Shown here piece after piece: positions 1 through 8,318 of a DNA stretch of 34,955 nt. A program made the position numbers and the translations under genes. Within the stretch, counting starts at the first letter, position 1. The number at the start of each line of letters is the position of its first letter. The stretch lies in assembly GCA_937944885.1 (NCBI GenBank), contig CALFBB010000061.1, positions 1 through 34,955 on the forward strand, written 5' to 3'. The DNA is from an uncultured cyanobacterium. Lineage in GTDB: Bacteria; Cyanobacteriota; Cyanobacteriia; Thermostichales; Thermostichaceae. The notes under the pieces were generated by a model. That model was not told the DNA's origin and made no database searches. It worked only from the letters and a program-made list of their open reading frames with translations.

Positions 1-138
1 CCCGCTGTTGCTTTCGGACAAACGCTGGTAAATTTGCTCTTTCTGCCAAAAGGCTTGGATGGCGGGCTCTTTCTTGGCCGCCTCTGCCCGCATGGAAAAC
101 TCGGTTTGCGGCAGGTTGAGGGTACTTTTGTAGTCCAC
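1..138 (-). CDS. ileS: Isoleucyl-tRNA synthetase, N-terminal fragment
   Basis: The reading frame entering from the left edge encodes the start of a class I isoleucine-tRNA ligase, which charges tRNA-Ile with isoleucine in the cytoplasm. Only the first 46 residues are inside the window. They begin (M)[19 protein letters not shown], the family-typical N-terminus also seen in E. coli IleS ([16 protein letters not shown]). The nucleotide-binding HIGH motif would lie beyond the edge. I chose the GTG at 138 because the family similarity begins right after it. The frame stays open upstream without similarity, and there is no clear Shine-Dalgarno sequence, so the start is moderately certain. The gene is divergent from aroB across a gap of about 680 bases. 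Confidence 0.88.
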   Translation of the reverse strand, partial: MDYKSTLNLPQTEFSMRAEAAKKEPAIQAFWQKEQIYQRLSESNSG

Positions 139-816
139 GGCAAAACAGGTTAGAGGGCGCTTCTCTATCCTACGCTGTTGCCGGGAAAGGAATGTTCTCT
201 CCGCTGCCCTCTGCAATCGGGTGGAGAACCCACCTTATCAGAAAGCACCCCGTCATAGGGATTTATGCTAACCTTTGGGTGTCGTCTAGTAAGGGAGGTG
301 CTTTGCGAATGCCAGATAGTAGTAGTTGTAAGGGTCATCAAGTTGGGTTCAGCCGGCTGTGCGCCGGGGCTGTTCTCTGACGATTTGAACTTAGATCCTT
401 CGGCCTGCTGAAGAGTCTTCATGTTCTTGCTCGCTTGGAGTTCCTCCCGGCAGTCAGGTTCCAGTTGAAGGCCCGCTAGACCGCTCTTCTCTGTTGCCAG
501 TGATTCTGTCTTGGCAGGGGAAGAGCGGATAGTCTTGCAACTCTACGCATAGCGGATTTGGATTGAAGGTTCAATGGAGTCGGTCAAAACTCAAAAATCA
601 TCAAAAATCAAGAGTTGTCGTTACACCTGAGGTAGAGCATCATACAAACCTGAGTAATCAGCAGTCTCTGGGTTTTACAGGTATTTTCGCCAGAATGCCC
701 CTGACTAAGGACTTTGTTCCGCTGCTGCGGTAGGGCTGTGCACCGTTCCAAGAACGCTTAGCATCATGCGTAGCGCCAGTAGTCGCGGGGGTAAGTCAAA
801 CTTTTACCGTACCCCG
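139..816. other. Intergenic region between ileS and aroB, with one strong hairpin
   Basis: No convincing gene is seen; short open frames here have no recognisable sequence. Two features stand out. A nested inverted repeat has CCGCTCTTC at 481-489 pairing perfectly with GAAGAGCGG at 520-528, with a second stem inside (TGCCA 495-499 with TGGCA 512-516). A perfect 10-base tandem duplication, TCAAAAATCA, lies at 591-610. The region must hold the promoters of both divergent genes, but I could not place a -35/-10 pair with confidence. Confidence 0.5.
481..528. other. Nested stem-loop (9-bp perfect outer stem)
   Basis: The outer arms are 481-489 and 520-528, and the inner arms are 495-499 and 512-516. 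Neither side carries a T-run, so it is not a typical intrinsic terminator. It could be a leader structure of ileS (minus), part of a small RNA, or a decayed repeat element. The function is unknown. Confidence 0.45.
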
Positions 817-1938
817 ATGGATCCCTGTCTCATTCCTGTCAAGCTGCCCGGCAGCCAGTATGACATTCTCATCCATTCTCCTGAAGGACCAAGCGGCCAC
901 AGCCTGATCCAGTTGGGATCCCAGATGCAGGCGCGGGGGCTTTCCGGCAAGGCTTTGGTGGTAAGTCATCCGCTGATTGCCAAGCACTTTGCTGCTCCTT
1001 TGATGCAAGGGTTACAGGCTGCAGGGTTTATTCCTCACCTGTGTTTGTTGCCTGCTGGCGAGCGCTATAAAACCCTCCGCTCCCTTGCCAAGATCTATGA
1101 CGCGGCCCTGGCCTCTGGGTTGGAACGCGCCTCTTGCATGATTGCCTTGGGGGGTGGGGTGATCGGAGATATGGCGGGGTTTGCGGCAGCCACCTGGCTG
1201 CGCGGGATCCCCTTTGTGCAGGTCCCCACTTCTCTATTGGCGATGGTGGATGCTGCTATTGGCGGCAAAACCGGGGTTAATCACCCAAAAGGGAAAAATT
1301 TGATCGGGGCTTTTCACCAACCCCGTCTGGTGTGGATTGACCCAACGGTGCTGAAAACCCTGCCTGCCCGGGAGTTCTCCTCTGCCTTAGCCGAGGTTAT
1401 CAAATATGGTGTGATCCAGGCGCCGGATGTGTTTGAGTTTCTGGAGGAGCGGCCTAAGCTGAGCCGCTATGCTGACTTTGCCCCGGCAGATTTGCATCAC
1501 CTGTTGGTGCGTTCTGCCGAGTGTAAAGCCTGGGTGGTGCAACAGGATGAAAAAGAAGGGGGCTTGCGGGCCATCTTGAACTATGGCCATACTCTTGGGC
1601 ATGCTCTGGAAAGTATCACCCACTATCGCCGCTATTTGCATGGAGAAGCGGTAGCCGTGGGTATGGTGGCAGCAGGGGAGATTGCCCGACAGATGGGGTG
1701 GTGGAGCGCTGCTGAGGCAGAGCGGCAACGCCGCCTGATCGAAAGGGCCGGTTTGCCTAGCCAGTGGCCGACTGGGATCCCTTGGGAAGCGGTGGTGCAA
1801 GCGATGCAGGCGGATAAAAAGGTTAAGCAGGGGCGGGTTCGTTTTATTTTGCCGCGCCGCATCGGTCAGGCGGAACTCACGGATCAGATCAACCTGGATC
1901 AGGTACGGGCTGCTGTAGAGGCAATCACCGCTGCATAG
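817..1938 (+). CDS. aroB: 3-dehydroquinate synthase
   Basis: The enzyme converts DAHP to 3-dehydroquinate, the second step of the shikimate pathway, in the cytoplasm. The core signature is unmistakable: the NAD-binding segment ALGGGVIGDMAGFAA, then PTSLLAMVDAAIGGKTGVNH and GKNLIGAFHQP. The metal and substrate residues sit in EVIKYGVI, NYGHTLGHALE and HGEAVAVGM. The length of 373 residues is normal. I took the ATG at 817, where the family-like N-terminus (IPVKLPGSQYDILI) begins. An ATG at 766 would add 17 residues that look non-conserved. Neither start has a good Shine-Dalgarno sequence. The gene precedes a membrane protein and pdxA on the same strand, but the 165-base gap after it makes co-transcription uncertain. 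Confidence 0.96.
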   Translation: MDPCLIPVKLPGSQYDILIHSPEGPSGHSLIQLGSQMQARGLSGKALVVSHPLIAKHFAAPLMQGLQAAGFIPHLCLLPAGERYKTLRSLAKIYDAALASGLERASCMIALGGGVIGDMAGFAAATWLRGIPFVQVPTSLLAMVDAAIGGKTGVNHPKGKNLIGAFHQPRLVWIDPTVLKTLPAREFSSALAEVIKYGVIQAPDVFEFLEERPKLSRYADFAPADLHHLLVRSAECKAWVVQQDEKEGGLRAILNYGHTLGHALESITHYRRYLHGEAVAVGMVAAGEIARQMGWWSAAEAERQRRLIERAGLPSQWPTGIPWEAVVQAMQADKKVKQGRVRFILPRRIGQAELTDQINLDQVRAAVEAITAA

Positions 1939-2103
1939 TCGGTACTGTCCCTCACTTCTGTCCCGGATATCCGGATTCGTTGGAAGGACTGCTGCAGTCA
2001 AGCCAGGAGGGGGCTGCACCATTGAGTAGAGATGATTTGCATAACCTTGGGATAGTCTGATCAAGCTAGGATCCAGTAGCGGAACAGGACAAAGCTCTGG
2101 GAG

Positions 2104-2895
2104 TTGCCGTCTGTGAACGATTATTCGCGTCGCCCCTCCTCTGGTCAGGGCTCTTGGCCAGACTACCTGCGGCGGATCCGGCAAGGGTCAGCTCAGCTGG
2201 GATCCCAAATCGCGCTGCTGGTGGTCTCGGCTTTGCGCGGTCCACGTGCCCAGTGGAGGGTGTTGGCTCTGTCGGGGTTAGCCCTGCTGGGACTGGCTTT
2301 TTGGAATTGGCGGCTGAGTCTTTCTCTGCTGGTGGGATCCTTGGTGATGTTGGGCCTGTATGCTTGGCGCAGTCGGGATCTGATCCAACGCTGGCAAGAG
2401 TTTCAGGCTTGGTTTCGGCGAGGGGATCGCTCCCTGTTGTTGGCGATTGCTGCCGGAGCAGCCGCTACCTTTGGCACCTATACCCTTGTTTCTATTTGGG
2501 CAGAGTCCAGTCAACGTTGGTTGACCACGGGCGCGATTTTGCAGGGGCTGGCTACCTTGGGCTTGTTGTCGGTGCTGTTTTGGGAGTGGCTGAATCGCCG
2601 ACAGGAGCGGCAACGGTCTCAATTTGAGCGGGATCTGAGCGATATTGCCTCCCCTGATTCCTTTAAGCGACTAGTGGGTGTTCGTCGTTTGCAAGGGCTG
2701 ATGTCCCAGTTGGATGCTGAGCAAACCCGTCTGGCGGTGGACTACTTGCGGCTGGCTCTGGATCAAGAAACCGTACCGATTGTGCGGGAAGCGCTCCTGG
2801 AAGCGCTGCAAGGATGGGGGATCCTCCGTCGCCTCAATGACTTGAATGAGATCGGCCACGCTCAAGCGGATCCCTCCCTCCACCGCAACCCTTGA
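2104..2895 (+). CDS. Membrane protein with ARM/HEAT-like C-terminus, function unknown
   Basis: A 263-residue protein of no assigned function. The N-terminal 45 residues are polar and basic. Hydrophobic segments follow at about residues 55-90 (probably a hairpin of two membrane helices), 115-136 and 144-166, each flanked by Arg/Trp. The soluble C-terminal third (about 170-250) is helical, with a leucine-rich pattern (LVGVRRLQGLMSQLDAEQTRLAVDYL..., VREALLEALQGWGIL) that resembles an armadillo/HEAT repeat. That matches cyanobacterial proteins described as ARM-fold membrane proteins, by recollection only. The start is a TTG at 2104; a GTG at 2113 is equally possible. The gene ends 10 bases before the preferred pdxA start, so the two are probably co-transcribed. 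Confidence 0.75.
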   Translation: MPSVNDYSRRPSSGQGSWPDYLRRIRQGSAQLGSQIALLVVSALRGPRAQWRVLALSGLALLGLAFWNWRLSLSLLVGSLVMLGLYAWRSRDLIQRWQEFQAWFRRGDRSLLLAIAAGAAATFGTYTLVSIWAESSQRWLTTGAILQGLATLGLLSVLFWEWLNRRQERQRSQFERDLSDIASPDSFKRLVGVRRLQGLMSQLDAEQTRLAVDYLRLALDQETVPIVREALLEALQGWGILRRLNDLNEIGHAQADPSLHRNP

Positions 2896-2905
2896 GAGGG
2901 CTAAC

Positions 2906-3976
2906 TTGCCGGACGCACCCAAACCTTGCCCAATGTTACCTGTCTCTCCAGCTGCCCAACTGGCCCTCACCCTGGGGGATCCCCTCGGTATTGGCCCGGA
3001 AATTATTCTCAAGGCGCTGGCGGAGCCCAAGGTGCAAGCCTGTGGGCAAATCACGGTGGTGGGCAACCGGCAGGTGTTGGAAACCACCTACCAGCTGCTC
3101 AAGGAGAGAACCCCTACCCCTTTAGCCGATCCGGCCCATCTTTGCATTGAGGAATGTGATACAGATTTTCGCCTGCGGCCCTCGCATCTAGGGCAGGGCA
3201 ACCCAGATAGTGGTGCTGCCAGTTTTATTTATCTCAAAACGGCCATTGAACAAACCTTACAGGGGAAGTTTCAGGGGATCATCACGGCTCCGATTGCCAA
3301 GTATCTCTGGCAGCAAGCGGGGCATTCTTTTCCCGGTCAAACGGAAGTCTTGGCACAATTGAGTCACGCTGAGCACTACGGCATGATGTTTGTGGCCCGT
3401 TCCCCCTGGAGCCACTGGCAGTTGCGGGTTTTGTTGGCAACCACCCACATTCCTCTGCGCCAAGTTCCAGCAATTCTCACTCCAGCACTGCTGCGGGCCA
3501 AGTTGGATCTGCTAGTGGGATCCCTACACCAGCTCTTTGGCATTGCTGATCCACGGATTGCGGTGGCTGGGCTGAATCCCCATGCGGGGGAACAAGGGCA
3601 ATTGGGCCAGGAAGAGCAGCAATGGTTGACTCAGCTGCTGCAAACCTATCCCAAAGCCCGCATCTGGGGGCCGCTGCCGGCAGATACGATGTGGCTGTCT
3701 CCCGCTCAAGCCTGGTATGGGGCTGGCTCTGCGGCTGTTGCCGATGCTTATGTGGCCCTTTATCACGACCAAGGCTTGATCCCGGTTAAGATGCTGGCTT
3801 TTGACCGGGCGGTGAACCTGACAATTGGTCTGCCGTTTATTCGCACCTCCCCCGACCATGGCACCGCTTTTGATATTGCCGGCCAGGGAGTGGCCCGTGC
3901 CGATAGCCTGAAGCAGGCCATTCTCTGGGCAGCAGAACTGCTAAATACCCCTGCAACCATGAAGAAATTGCCATAA
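2906..3976 (+). CDS. pdxA: 4-hydroxythreonine-4-phosphate dehydrogenase
   Basis: PdxA oxidises 4-phosphohydroxy-L-threonine in the DXP-dependent route to pyridoxal 5'-phosphate. The sequence shows the family landmarks in order: LTLGDPLGIGPEI near residue 21, GQTEVLAQ, the metal-ligand histidines in ATTHIPL, GLNPHAGEQG and YHDQGLIPVK, and then PFIRTSPDHGTAFDIAG. E. coli has GHTE where this protein has GQTE. The start is probably the TTG at 2906, because GAGAGGG at 2894-2900 sits five bases upstream of it. An ATG at 2933 would give a protein nine residues shorter with no such site. The Shine-Dalgarno overlaps the stop of the preceding membrane-protein gene, which suggests translational coupling. 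The length of 356 residues is usual. Confidence 0.95.
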   Translation: MPDAPKPCPMLPVSPAAQLALTLGDPLGIGPEIILKALAEPKVQACGQITVVGNRQVLETTYQLLKERTPTPLADPAHLCIEECDTDFRLRPSHLGQGNPDSGAASFIYLKTAIEQTLQGKFQGIITAPIAKYLWQQAGHSFPGQTEVLAQLSHAEHYGMMFVARSPWSHWQLRVLLATTHIPLRQVPAILTPALLRAKLDLLVGSLHQLFGIADPRIAVAGLNPHAGEQGQLGQEEQQWLTQLLQTYPKARIWGPLPADTMWLSPAQAWYGAGSAAVADAYVALYHDQGLIPVKMLAFDRAVNLTIGLPFIRTSPDHGTAFDIAGQGVARADSLKQAILWAAELLNTPATMKKLP

Positions 3977-4165
3977 AACCTGATCGCACTCGCGACAGAC
4001 TGGAGACATTTCAAACTGTGATCCACAACTTTCAACACGACTCAAGAAGTGGCTGTCTCGTGAGCTAAGTCTGGTGCGCCCTCTGCTACAAAGATCAAGG
4101 TTCCCAAATTGAAGGTGCTTTTCAGGGGGGGAAGGGATCCCTTAGCCCTCTCCTGCCGCCATCGA

Positions 4166-4834
4166 TTACGCTTTAGAAGCGGGCTTATTAAAGGCTGGGT
4201 ATTCCAGGTGAGCGGGTTGGGAAATGGGATAGAGACTTCGAGCTTTTGACCCAACCAATACAGAATGGATCCCAATCCACAATCCTGTCCATAGCCAGTT
4301 ATCCAGCCAGATTTTTCCTAAGACCGGCAAAGTCAAACCATGAGTACCCCCCAAAAATAAGCCGGCCAAGAAAATCAACACTTGAAAGCCCAGGAATCCC
4401 AGTACCAGCATCAAGGGGATCCAAGCATAATTGAGCCACAATTGACCGGGCTTCACCGGCTTGAAAAGAGGTCGATAACTGGCAGCTAGGGTCACACTTA
4501 AAGTAGCAATTCCCAAAACAATGCCCCAGCCAAAAGAATCGGGTGTACGGGGATAGTTGTGCAGTAAATAGCCAAAGATTTGATTGGCCAGCCAGATCAT
4601 TAAAGTACTGAGGATTGCCTTGGAACGAGTTAGGGTAGTTCCGGTCAGAATACCAACGGTTACAAAAGGGAGGGTGCAAGTGTAAGTGATGTTACCCAAA
4701 CAGCCAACGGTGGTGATTAGGCTTGGCCAAAAGTAGCCTTGGGCCATTTGTTGGCAAGTGTGTATCCAGATTGGAGCCGGGATCCAAGCAGTTTTTCTGG
4801 GCACAAAAGAGCTTAAAGATTGTAAGGTGGTCAT
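4166..4834 (-). CDS. Multi-pass membrane protein of the cobalamin-riboswitch operon
   Basis: A 222-residue hydrophobic protein with about six predicted membrane segments (roughly residues 35-65, 72-92, 101-119, 135-163 and 175-195; some of these are double). Cys27, Cys45 and Cys53 lie in the first third, and a few histidines sit at segment ends (H25, H92, H165, H190). It is the last gene of the operon behind the B12 riboswitch and starts only three bases after the [2Fe-2S] gene, so it is almost certainly co-translated with it. Size, topology and context recall solitary cobalamin transporters of the BtuM type (ECF S-component-like), which accompany BtuB in bacteria lacking BtuCD. I cannot show homology by eye, so transport of cobalamin or cobalt is an inference. 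Confidence 0.8.
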   Translation of the reverse strand: MTTLQSLSSFVPRKTAWIPAPIWIHTCQQMAQGYFWPSLITTVGCLGNITYTCTLPFVTVGILTGTTLTRSKAILSTLMIWLANQIFGYLLHNYPRTPDSFGWGIVLGIATLSVTLAASYRPLFKPVKPGQLWLNYAWIPLMLVLGFLGFQVLIFLAGLFLGGTHGLTLPVLGKIWLDNWLWTGLWIGIHSVLVGSKARSLYPISQPAHLEYPAFNKPASKA

Positions 4835-4837
4835 GGC

Positions 4838-5707
4838 TTATGCTCCTGGGAAAAGATGGGTGACAAGAGGACAATGGTGGAGAAGATGCTCCTGAACAAT
4901 TTGCTCAGCCACTGAAGGAGTTACCCGGGTGTACCAGGTGCGATCCCCTGAATAAAAAACCACCGGCCCCCGTTGACAAACTTCCAAGCAACCGGAGGTG
5001 ATGACTTTAACATTGAGCTGCGCTGCACTAACAGCAGACTCTAGGGCTTCAACCACCGGTTGATAATTGCGGGAGGGGTTGCAGCGGCTGGAACGACAGA
5101 CAGCCAAATAGGGGCGCTTCAGAGGATTGTCATCATAGGGGATCCGCTTTTTACCTTGCACATAGATCTGCTGTATTTCCTCATATAAAGAGAGCTTGCT
5201 ATAATCGGCTTTGCCTTCGGGTAGATAATCTTCATCCCGACCTAAAAAAGGGCTAGGCAGAAAAACTTGGAGCAAGGCTTCTTCCGCCCCATTCCAAAAT
5301 TGGATCCCCCACATACGAGGTTTCCCCTCTGGATTCAGACGTTGATAAAGAGCCGCTCGACTGACCAGCCGCTTCTTACGCAACTCGGGCGGGGTTTTGT
5401 TGTGGGGACCGCCCCGGTGCTCCTCCAAACAGAGATGCAAATGCCAAGTTTCAGTGGCTACAGTCAGATAGCCATCGTAGAGAACACACAGGGCCGGGGG
5501 AGCTTTGAAAGCCAGTTCCAGTACCCCTCCTTCGACCACATGCCCCACCTGCACCTGCGCCCAGTGCTCCTGGAATAGGCTGTACAGCAACGGCCCCAAA
5601 CAATCAATATGGGTAGGGATCCCTTCATACGCAAGGGTCCACCCTGTGGGGGAAACCTCCTGCCAAGATTGGTGAAGCGGTGTAACCCAAGGATGAAAAG
5701 AAGCCAT
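4838..5707 (-). CDS. [2Fe-2S] thioredoxin-like ferredoxin-domain protein with His-rich N-terminal domain
   Basis: A 289-residue, two-part soluble protein. The C-terminal 90 residues form a Shethna-type [2Fe-2S] ferredoxin domain: VCRSSRC (Cys204 and Cys209) and SGCLEVC (Cys240 and Cys244), with the usual 'GPVVFY...WYTRVTP' strand after the second pair. The N-terminal 190 residues are unknown to me. They contain a ligand-rich stretch, TWHLHLCLEEHRGGPHN, that could bind a metal, and a conserved-looking MWGIQFWNGAEEALLQVF segment. I chose the ATG at 5707, which has GAGAG about seven bases upstream. The frame also runs open through the 14-base tandem repeat to 5806, but that extension is repeat-derived. 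It lies between the DUF1636 gene and the membrane protein in the B12-riboswitch operon, so a redox role in cobalamin or cobalt handling is plausible. Confidence 0.88.
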   Translation of the reverse strand: MASFHPWVTPLHQSWQEVSPTGWTLAYEGIPTHIDCLGPLLYSLFQEHWAQVQVGHVVEGGVLELAFKAPPALCVLYDGYLTVATETWHLHLCLEEHRGGPHNKTPPELRKKRLVSRAALYQRLNPEGKPRMWGIQFWNGAEEALLQVFLPSPFLGRDEDYLPEGKADYSKLSLYEEIQQIYVQGKKRIPYDDNPLKRPYLAVCRSSRCNPSRNYQPVVEALESAVSAAQLNVKVITSGCLEVCQRGPVVFYSGDRTWYTRVTPSVAEQIVQEHLLHHCPLVTHLFPGA

Positions 5708-5721
5708 TGCTGCTCTCAGTT

Positions 5722-5805
5722 GATGTTGATCTTCTGATGTTGATCTTCTGATGTTGATCTTTTGATGTTGATCTTTTGATGTTGATCTTTTGATGTTGAT
5801 CTTCA
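5722..5805. repeat. 14-base tandem repeat, six copies
   Basis: Six head-to-tail copies of GATGTTGATCTTYT: copies 1-2 end in CT, copies 3-5 in TT, and the last in CA. They fill the gap between the DUF1636 stop codon and the start of the [2Fe-2S] gene. Because 14 is not a multiple of three, each gain or loss of a unit shifts the frame of any read-through. The two variant types are grouped, which is what expansion by slippage would leave. Confidence 0.95.
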
Positions 5806-5830
5806 ATGGGATTCCCTCTTCAGCCCGGTG

Positions 5831-6229
5831 CTATTCCACAGGTGGGATGCGGGCAATCACCCCTTTTTTCAGAGGGCGCTCGCCCCAAGGTAGGATCCCA
5901 TCTGCTTTGGTCAGATAAAGTTCTGCTGTGGCCACAATCCGATCCACATCCTTGTCGGGATCCAAATCCCCGAAAACATAAGTGGTTTTCTGCTTAGCCG
6001 CCAGTCCAACCACACAGGCATGGCTACAGCCGCTCATACAAGCTATGGGCTTAATTTTAAGTTGTGGATTCAGTGTCAAGGATTGCAGCTTTTCCAGGAG
6101 CTTTTCACCTTGGCTAGTGCCTTCTTTTTGGCCATTAACCCAATGGGATCCACAAGTGGTGCAGATCAAAAGATGATGAGTCAAGCTAGATGAAGATGGA
6201 GACTGAGTAGGTTGAATCATTTGGGTCAT
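5831..6229 (-). CDS. DUF1636-family cysteine-rich metal-binding protein
   Basis: A 132-residue protein of the DUF1636/COG5469 family (predicted metal-binding; function unknown). Two cysteine clusters define it: HHLLICTTCGSHW (Cys23-x2-Cys26) and ACMSGCSHACVVGL (Cys64-x3-Cys68-x3-Cys72). The second resembles the cluster-binding end of a thioredoxin-like [2Fe-2S] ferredoxin. The C-terminal motif 'KADGILPWGERPLKKGVIARIPP' is typical of the family, as I remember it. The start is the ATG at 6229; an in-frame ATG at 6277 would add 16 residues lacking similarity. It follows btuB by 65 bases and lies downstream of the B12 riboswitch, so its expression should fall when cobalamin is plentiful. It might traffic cobalt or an Fe-S cluster; this is an inference. 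Confidence 0.9.
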   Translation of the reverse strand: MTQMIQPTQSPSSSSLTHHLLICTTCGSHWVNGQKEGTSQGEKLLEKLQSLTLNPQLKIKPIACMSGCSHACVVGLAAKQKTTYVFGDLDPDKDVDRIVATAELYLTKADGILPWGERPLKKGVIARIPPVE

Positions 6230-6294
6230 GGTCGGTTTGATCTGTAAAGGATAAAAAGAGGTTGGGATCCATCCCATGTGTTGAAAGTACAGCC

Positions 6295-8265
6295 CTAAAA
6301 TTGCCCCCGCAGGTTAACTCTCAAGGTTTGCCCAATGCCGGGATAACCGGGAAACACTTCATACTGCTGATCCAGCAGATTCTCTACCCCCACTTCCAGA
6401 GCTAAGCTGTCTGCAATCGGGATCCCTCCTTTCAGGGCCAAGGTGGTGTAGCCGGGGAGAGATTGGCTGTTGCTGTTGTTGGTAAAAAAGGGCCCAATTT
6501 GATGCATCAAGAGGGATCCATACCAGCCCTCAGGATCACGATAGGTCAGCCCCAAGTTGAAGCTATCTGCCCCTACAAAGGCCAGTTCCTTGCCAATTGT
6601 GGCTGAGTCTAAAGCTTCACGAATTCTCGGCTCATTCAAGGTGTAATTGATAAAAGCAGTCCAGTTAGGGCCTAGACGCAGATCCAGGGCAGCTTCCAGA
6701 CCGGTGTACTCCACCAAGCCAATGTTTTCATAGGAGCCGGATCGTTCCCCGGTGCTGACAAACGTAATTCCATCGCGGATGCGATTTTGGGAAAACGTCA
6801 GACGCAACAGTCCACTTTCTCCCAAGGTTTGATCCAGACCAATATCCCAGCTCTCACCCCGTTCTGGACGCAAGTTGGGATTGCCATCCACCTCAAAAAA
6901 ACCCCGCAACCGAAAGAACAACTCTGAAATCAAAGGGGTACGAAAGCTGCTAGCATAATTGGCCCTTAGGATTGTCCCCTCGGCTATGGCCCAACGCAGA
7001 CCCACTGCCGGTGAAGTCGCAGAGCCGTTCACCAAGTTGCTAAAGTCTTGGCGTACCCCTAGGTTGATACCCAACTCCGGATTGGGAGTGTAGTCCAGCC
7101 GGGCAAACAGTGCCCCTTGATTCACTTGGTTGTCGTAATTGACGCAGCTGGATCCCTCGGCAAAAGAGAAGGTGGTGTTGCGCCCGGCAATAGATCGATA
7201 GTCTAGACCGGTTGTTAGACTGAGTTGCTTGCCAATTGGTCGGTCATACTGCAGCTGGGATCCCCAACCGCTTCTCAGAATCACATCACGCGAGCCCTGA
7301 GTTTCAGGGGCGCTAAAGCGATAGTTGAGATCATCCCAAAATAGCCTGGCCCGCAGGGATCCCTCCTCTTGTAGCCAGAGCCAATCCAAATCCAGCAGGA
7401 GATCATTCGTATTTTGAATGGCATCCAGGGAAGGAAAGGTGGTGCTACCCGGCACCTGAAAGGCTTTGGTGAGGTAAAGAGCATTCAAGTTTAAGGTGTG
7501 CTCCTGGCTCAGTTGCCAGGTGAGCTTGGCCTGCAGATTGTTGTACTCCACCCCTGAATTTTCTCGGATCCCGGATTGCTCCAGGCGGGCAATTGCAAAC
7601 GGAAAGTCATTGTTGCTTTCTAGGCGGCGGTAGCTCACCACCCAGCCTAGATCCTGCACTTGCCCCCGCGATTGGATCCCTTGTTCATTCAGCCCATAGC
7701 TGCCTACAGCGGCCTCCAGCAAGGTTTCCGGCTCAGCCGTCGGAGCTACCGTGACAATGTTAATTACCCCACCGATGGCATCAGAACCGTAAAGGGTAGA
7801 TCCTCCCCCTGGCGAGACCTCAATTCGCTCAATTACATCGCTGGTGATTTGGGAGAGATCAAACCCACCAAAAAAGCCCAAATCATTGATCGGGCGGCCA
7901 TCGAGCAACACCAAAACTTGAGCCGTGCGCGCCCCCCGCATGAATTGAGAGCTAAGCGCCCCCAACTGGGTACCGGCGGTGCCATCACTGAGGATCCCTG
8001 GCAGGTAGCGCAGCGCTTCCTGGGCTGTTCTCGCCCCTTGCTCCCGAATCTGCTGACGGGTAATCACATACACAGGACGCGAAGACTCCCGCAACAATCC
8101 CGGACGACGAAAAGGACTGGTTACCGGTTGATTGAGAATCTCAGCGCTAATCCCTGTATCCAAAACCTCCGGGGGCACCGCATCCGCTCCTTGTGTCCAT
8201 CCCTTCATCGGGATGCCAACACACAGCAGCCCCAGCCCCAAGCTGAGGATACAAACTTTATTCAT
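6295..8265 (-). CDS. btuB: TonB-dependent outer-membrane receptor, BtuB-like (cobalamin)
   Basis: A 656-residue outer-membrane receptor that imports a large scarce ligand using TonB energy. It has a signal peptide (about residues 1-25, ending around GWTQG). The plug domain follows at about 60-175, with RPVYVITRQQIREQGARTAQEAL, LPGI, VLVLLDGRPIND, IERIEVSPGGGSTLYGSDAIGGVINIVT. The rest is an alternating beta-barrel ending in a C-terminal Phe (LRVNLRGQF), the usual recognition signal of the outer-membrane assembly machinery. Plug and length match the BtuB/CirA family. Ligand assignment rests on the cobalamin riboswitch about 50 bases upstream, which points to B12 or a related corrinoid. A Shine-Dalgarno (AGGAG) lies about nine bases before the ATG. 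No BtuF, BtuC or BtuD gene is in the window. Confidence 0.92.
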   Translation of the reverse strand: MNKVCILSLGLGLLCVGIPMKGWTQGADAVPPEVLDTGISAEILNQPVTSPFRRPGLLRESSRPVYVITRQQIREQGARTAQEALRYLPGILSDGTAGTQLGALSSQFMRGARTAQVLVLLDGRPINDLGFFGGFDLSQITSDVIERIEVSPGGGSTLYGSDAIGGVINIVTVAPTAEPETLLEAAVGSYGLNEQGIQSRGQVQDLGWVVSYRRLESNNDFPFAIARLEQSGIRENSGVEYNNLQAKLTWQLSQEHTLNLNALYLTKAFQVPGSTTFPSLDAIQNTNDLLLDLDWLWLQEEGSLRARLFWDDLNYRFSAPETQGSRDVILRSGWGSQLQYDRPIGKQLSLTTGLDYRSIAGRNTTFSFAEGSSCVNYDNQVNQGALFARLDYTPNPELGINLGVRQDFSNLVNGSATSPAVGLRWAIAEGTILRANYASSFRTPLISELFFRLRGFFEVDGNPNLRPERGESWDIGLDQTLGESGLLRLTFSQNRIRDGITFVSTGERSGSYENIGLVEYTGLEAALDLRLGPNWTAFINYTLNEPRIREALDSATIGKELAFVGADSFNLGLTYRDPEGWYGSLLMHQIGPFFTNNSNSQSLPGYTTLALKGGIPIADSLALEVGVENLLDQQYEVFPGYPGIGQTLRVNLRGQF

Positions 8266-8318
8266 CTATCCAATCTCCTCTTTCCGTGCAACGCGGAACT
8301 CAAGGATACAAAACCGTA

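Noticed and set aside
165-422. An open frame on the minus strand upstream of ileS, and one on the plus strand at 192-380
   Set aside because: Neither looks protein-like or has a ribosome site, and they overlap each other. They are taken as chance.
5722-5805. CRISPR array
   Set aside because: The copies are contiguous, with no spacers, and no cas gene is nearby.
5708-5806. N-terminal extension of the [2Fe-2S] protein through the tandem repeat
   Set aside because: The residues are a direct translation of the 14-base repeat, and a better start with a Shine-Dalgarno lies at 5707.
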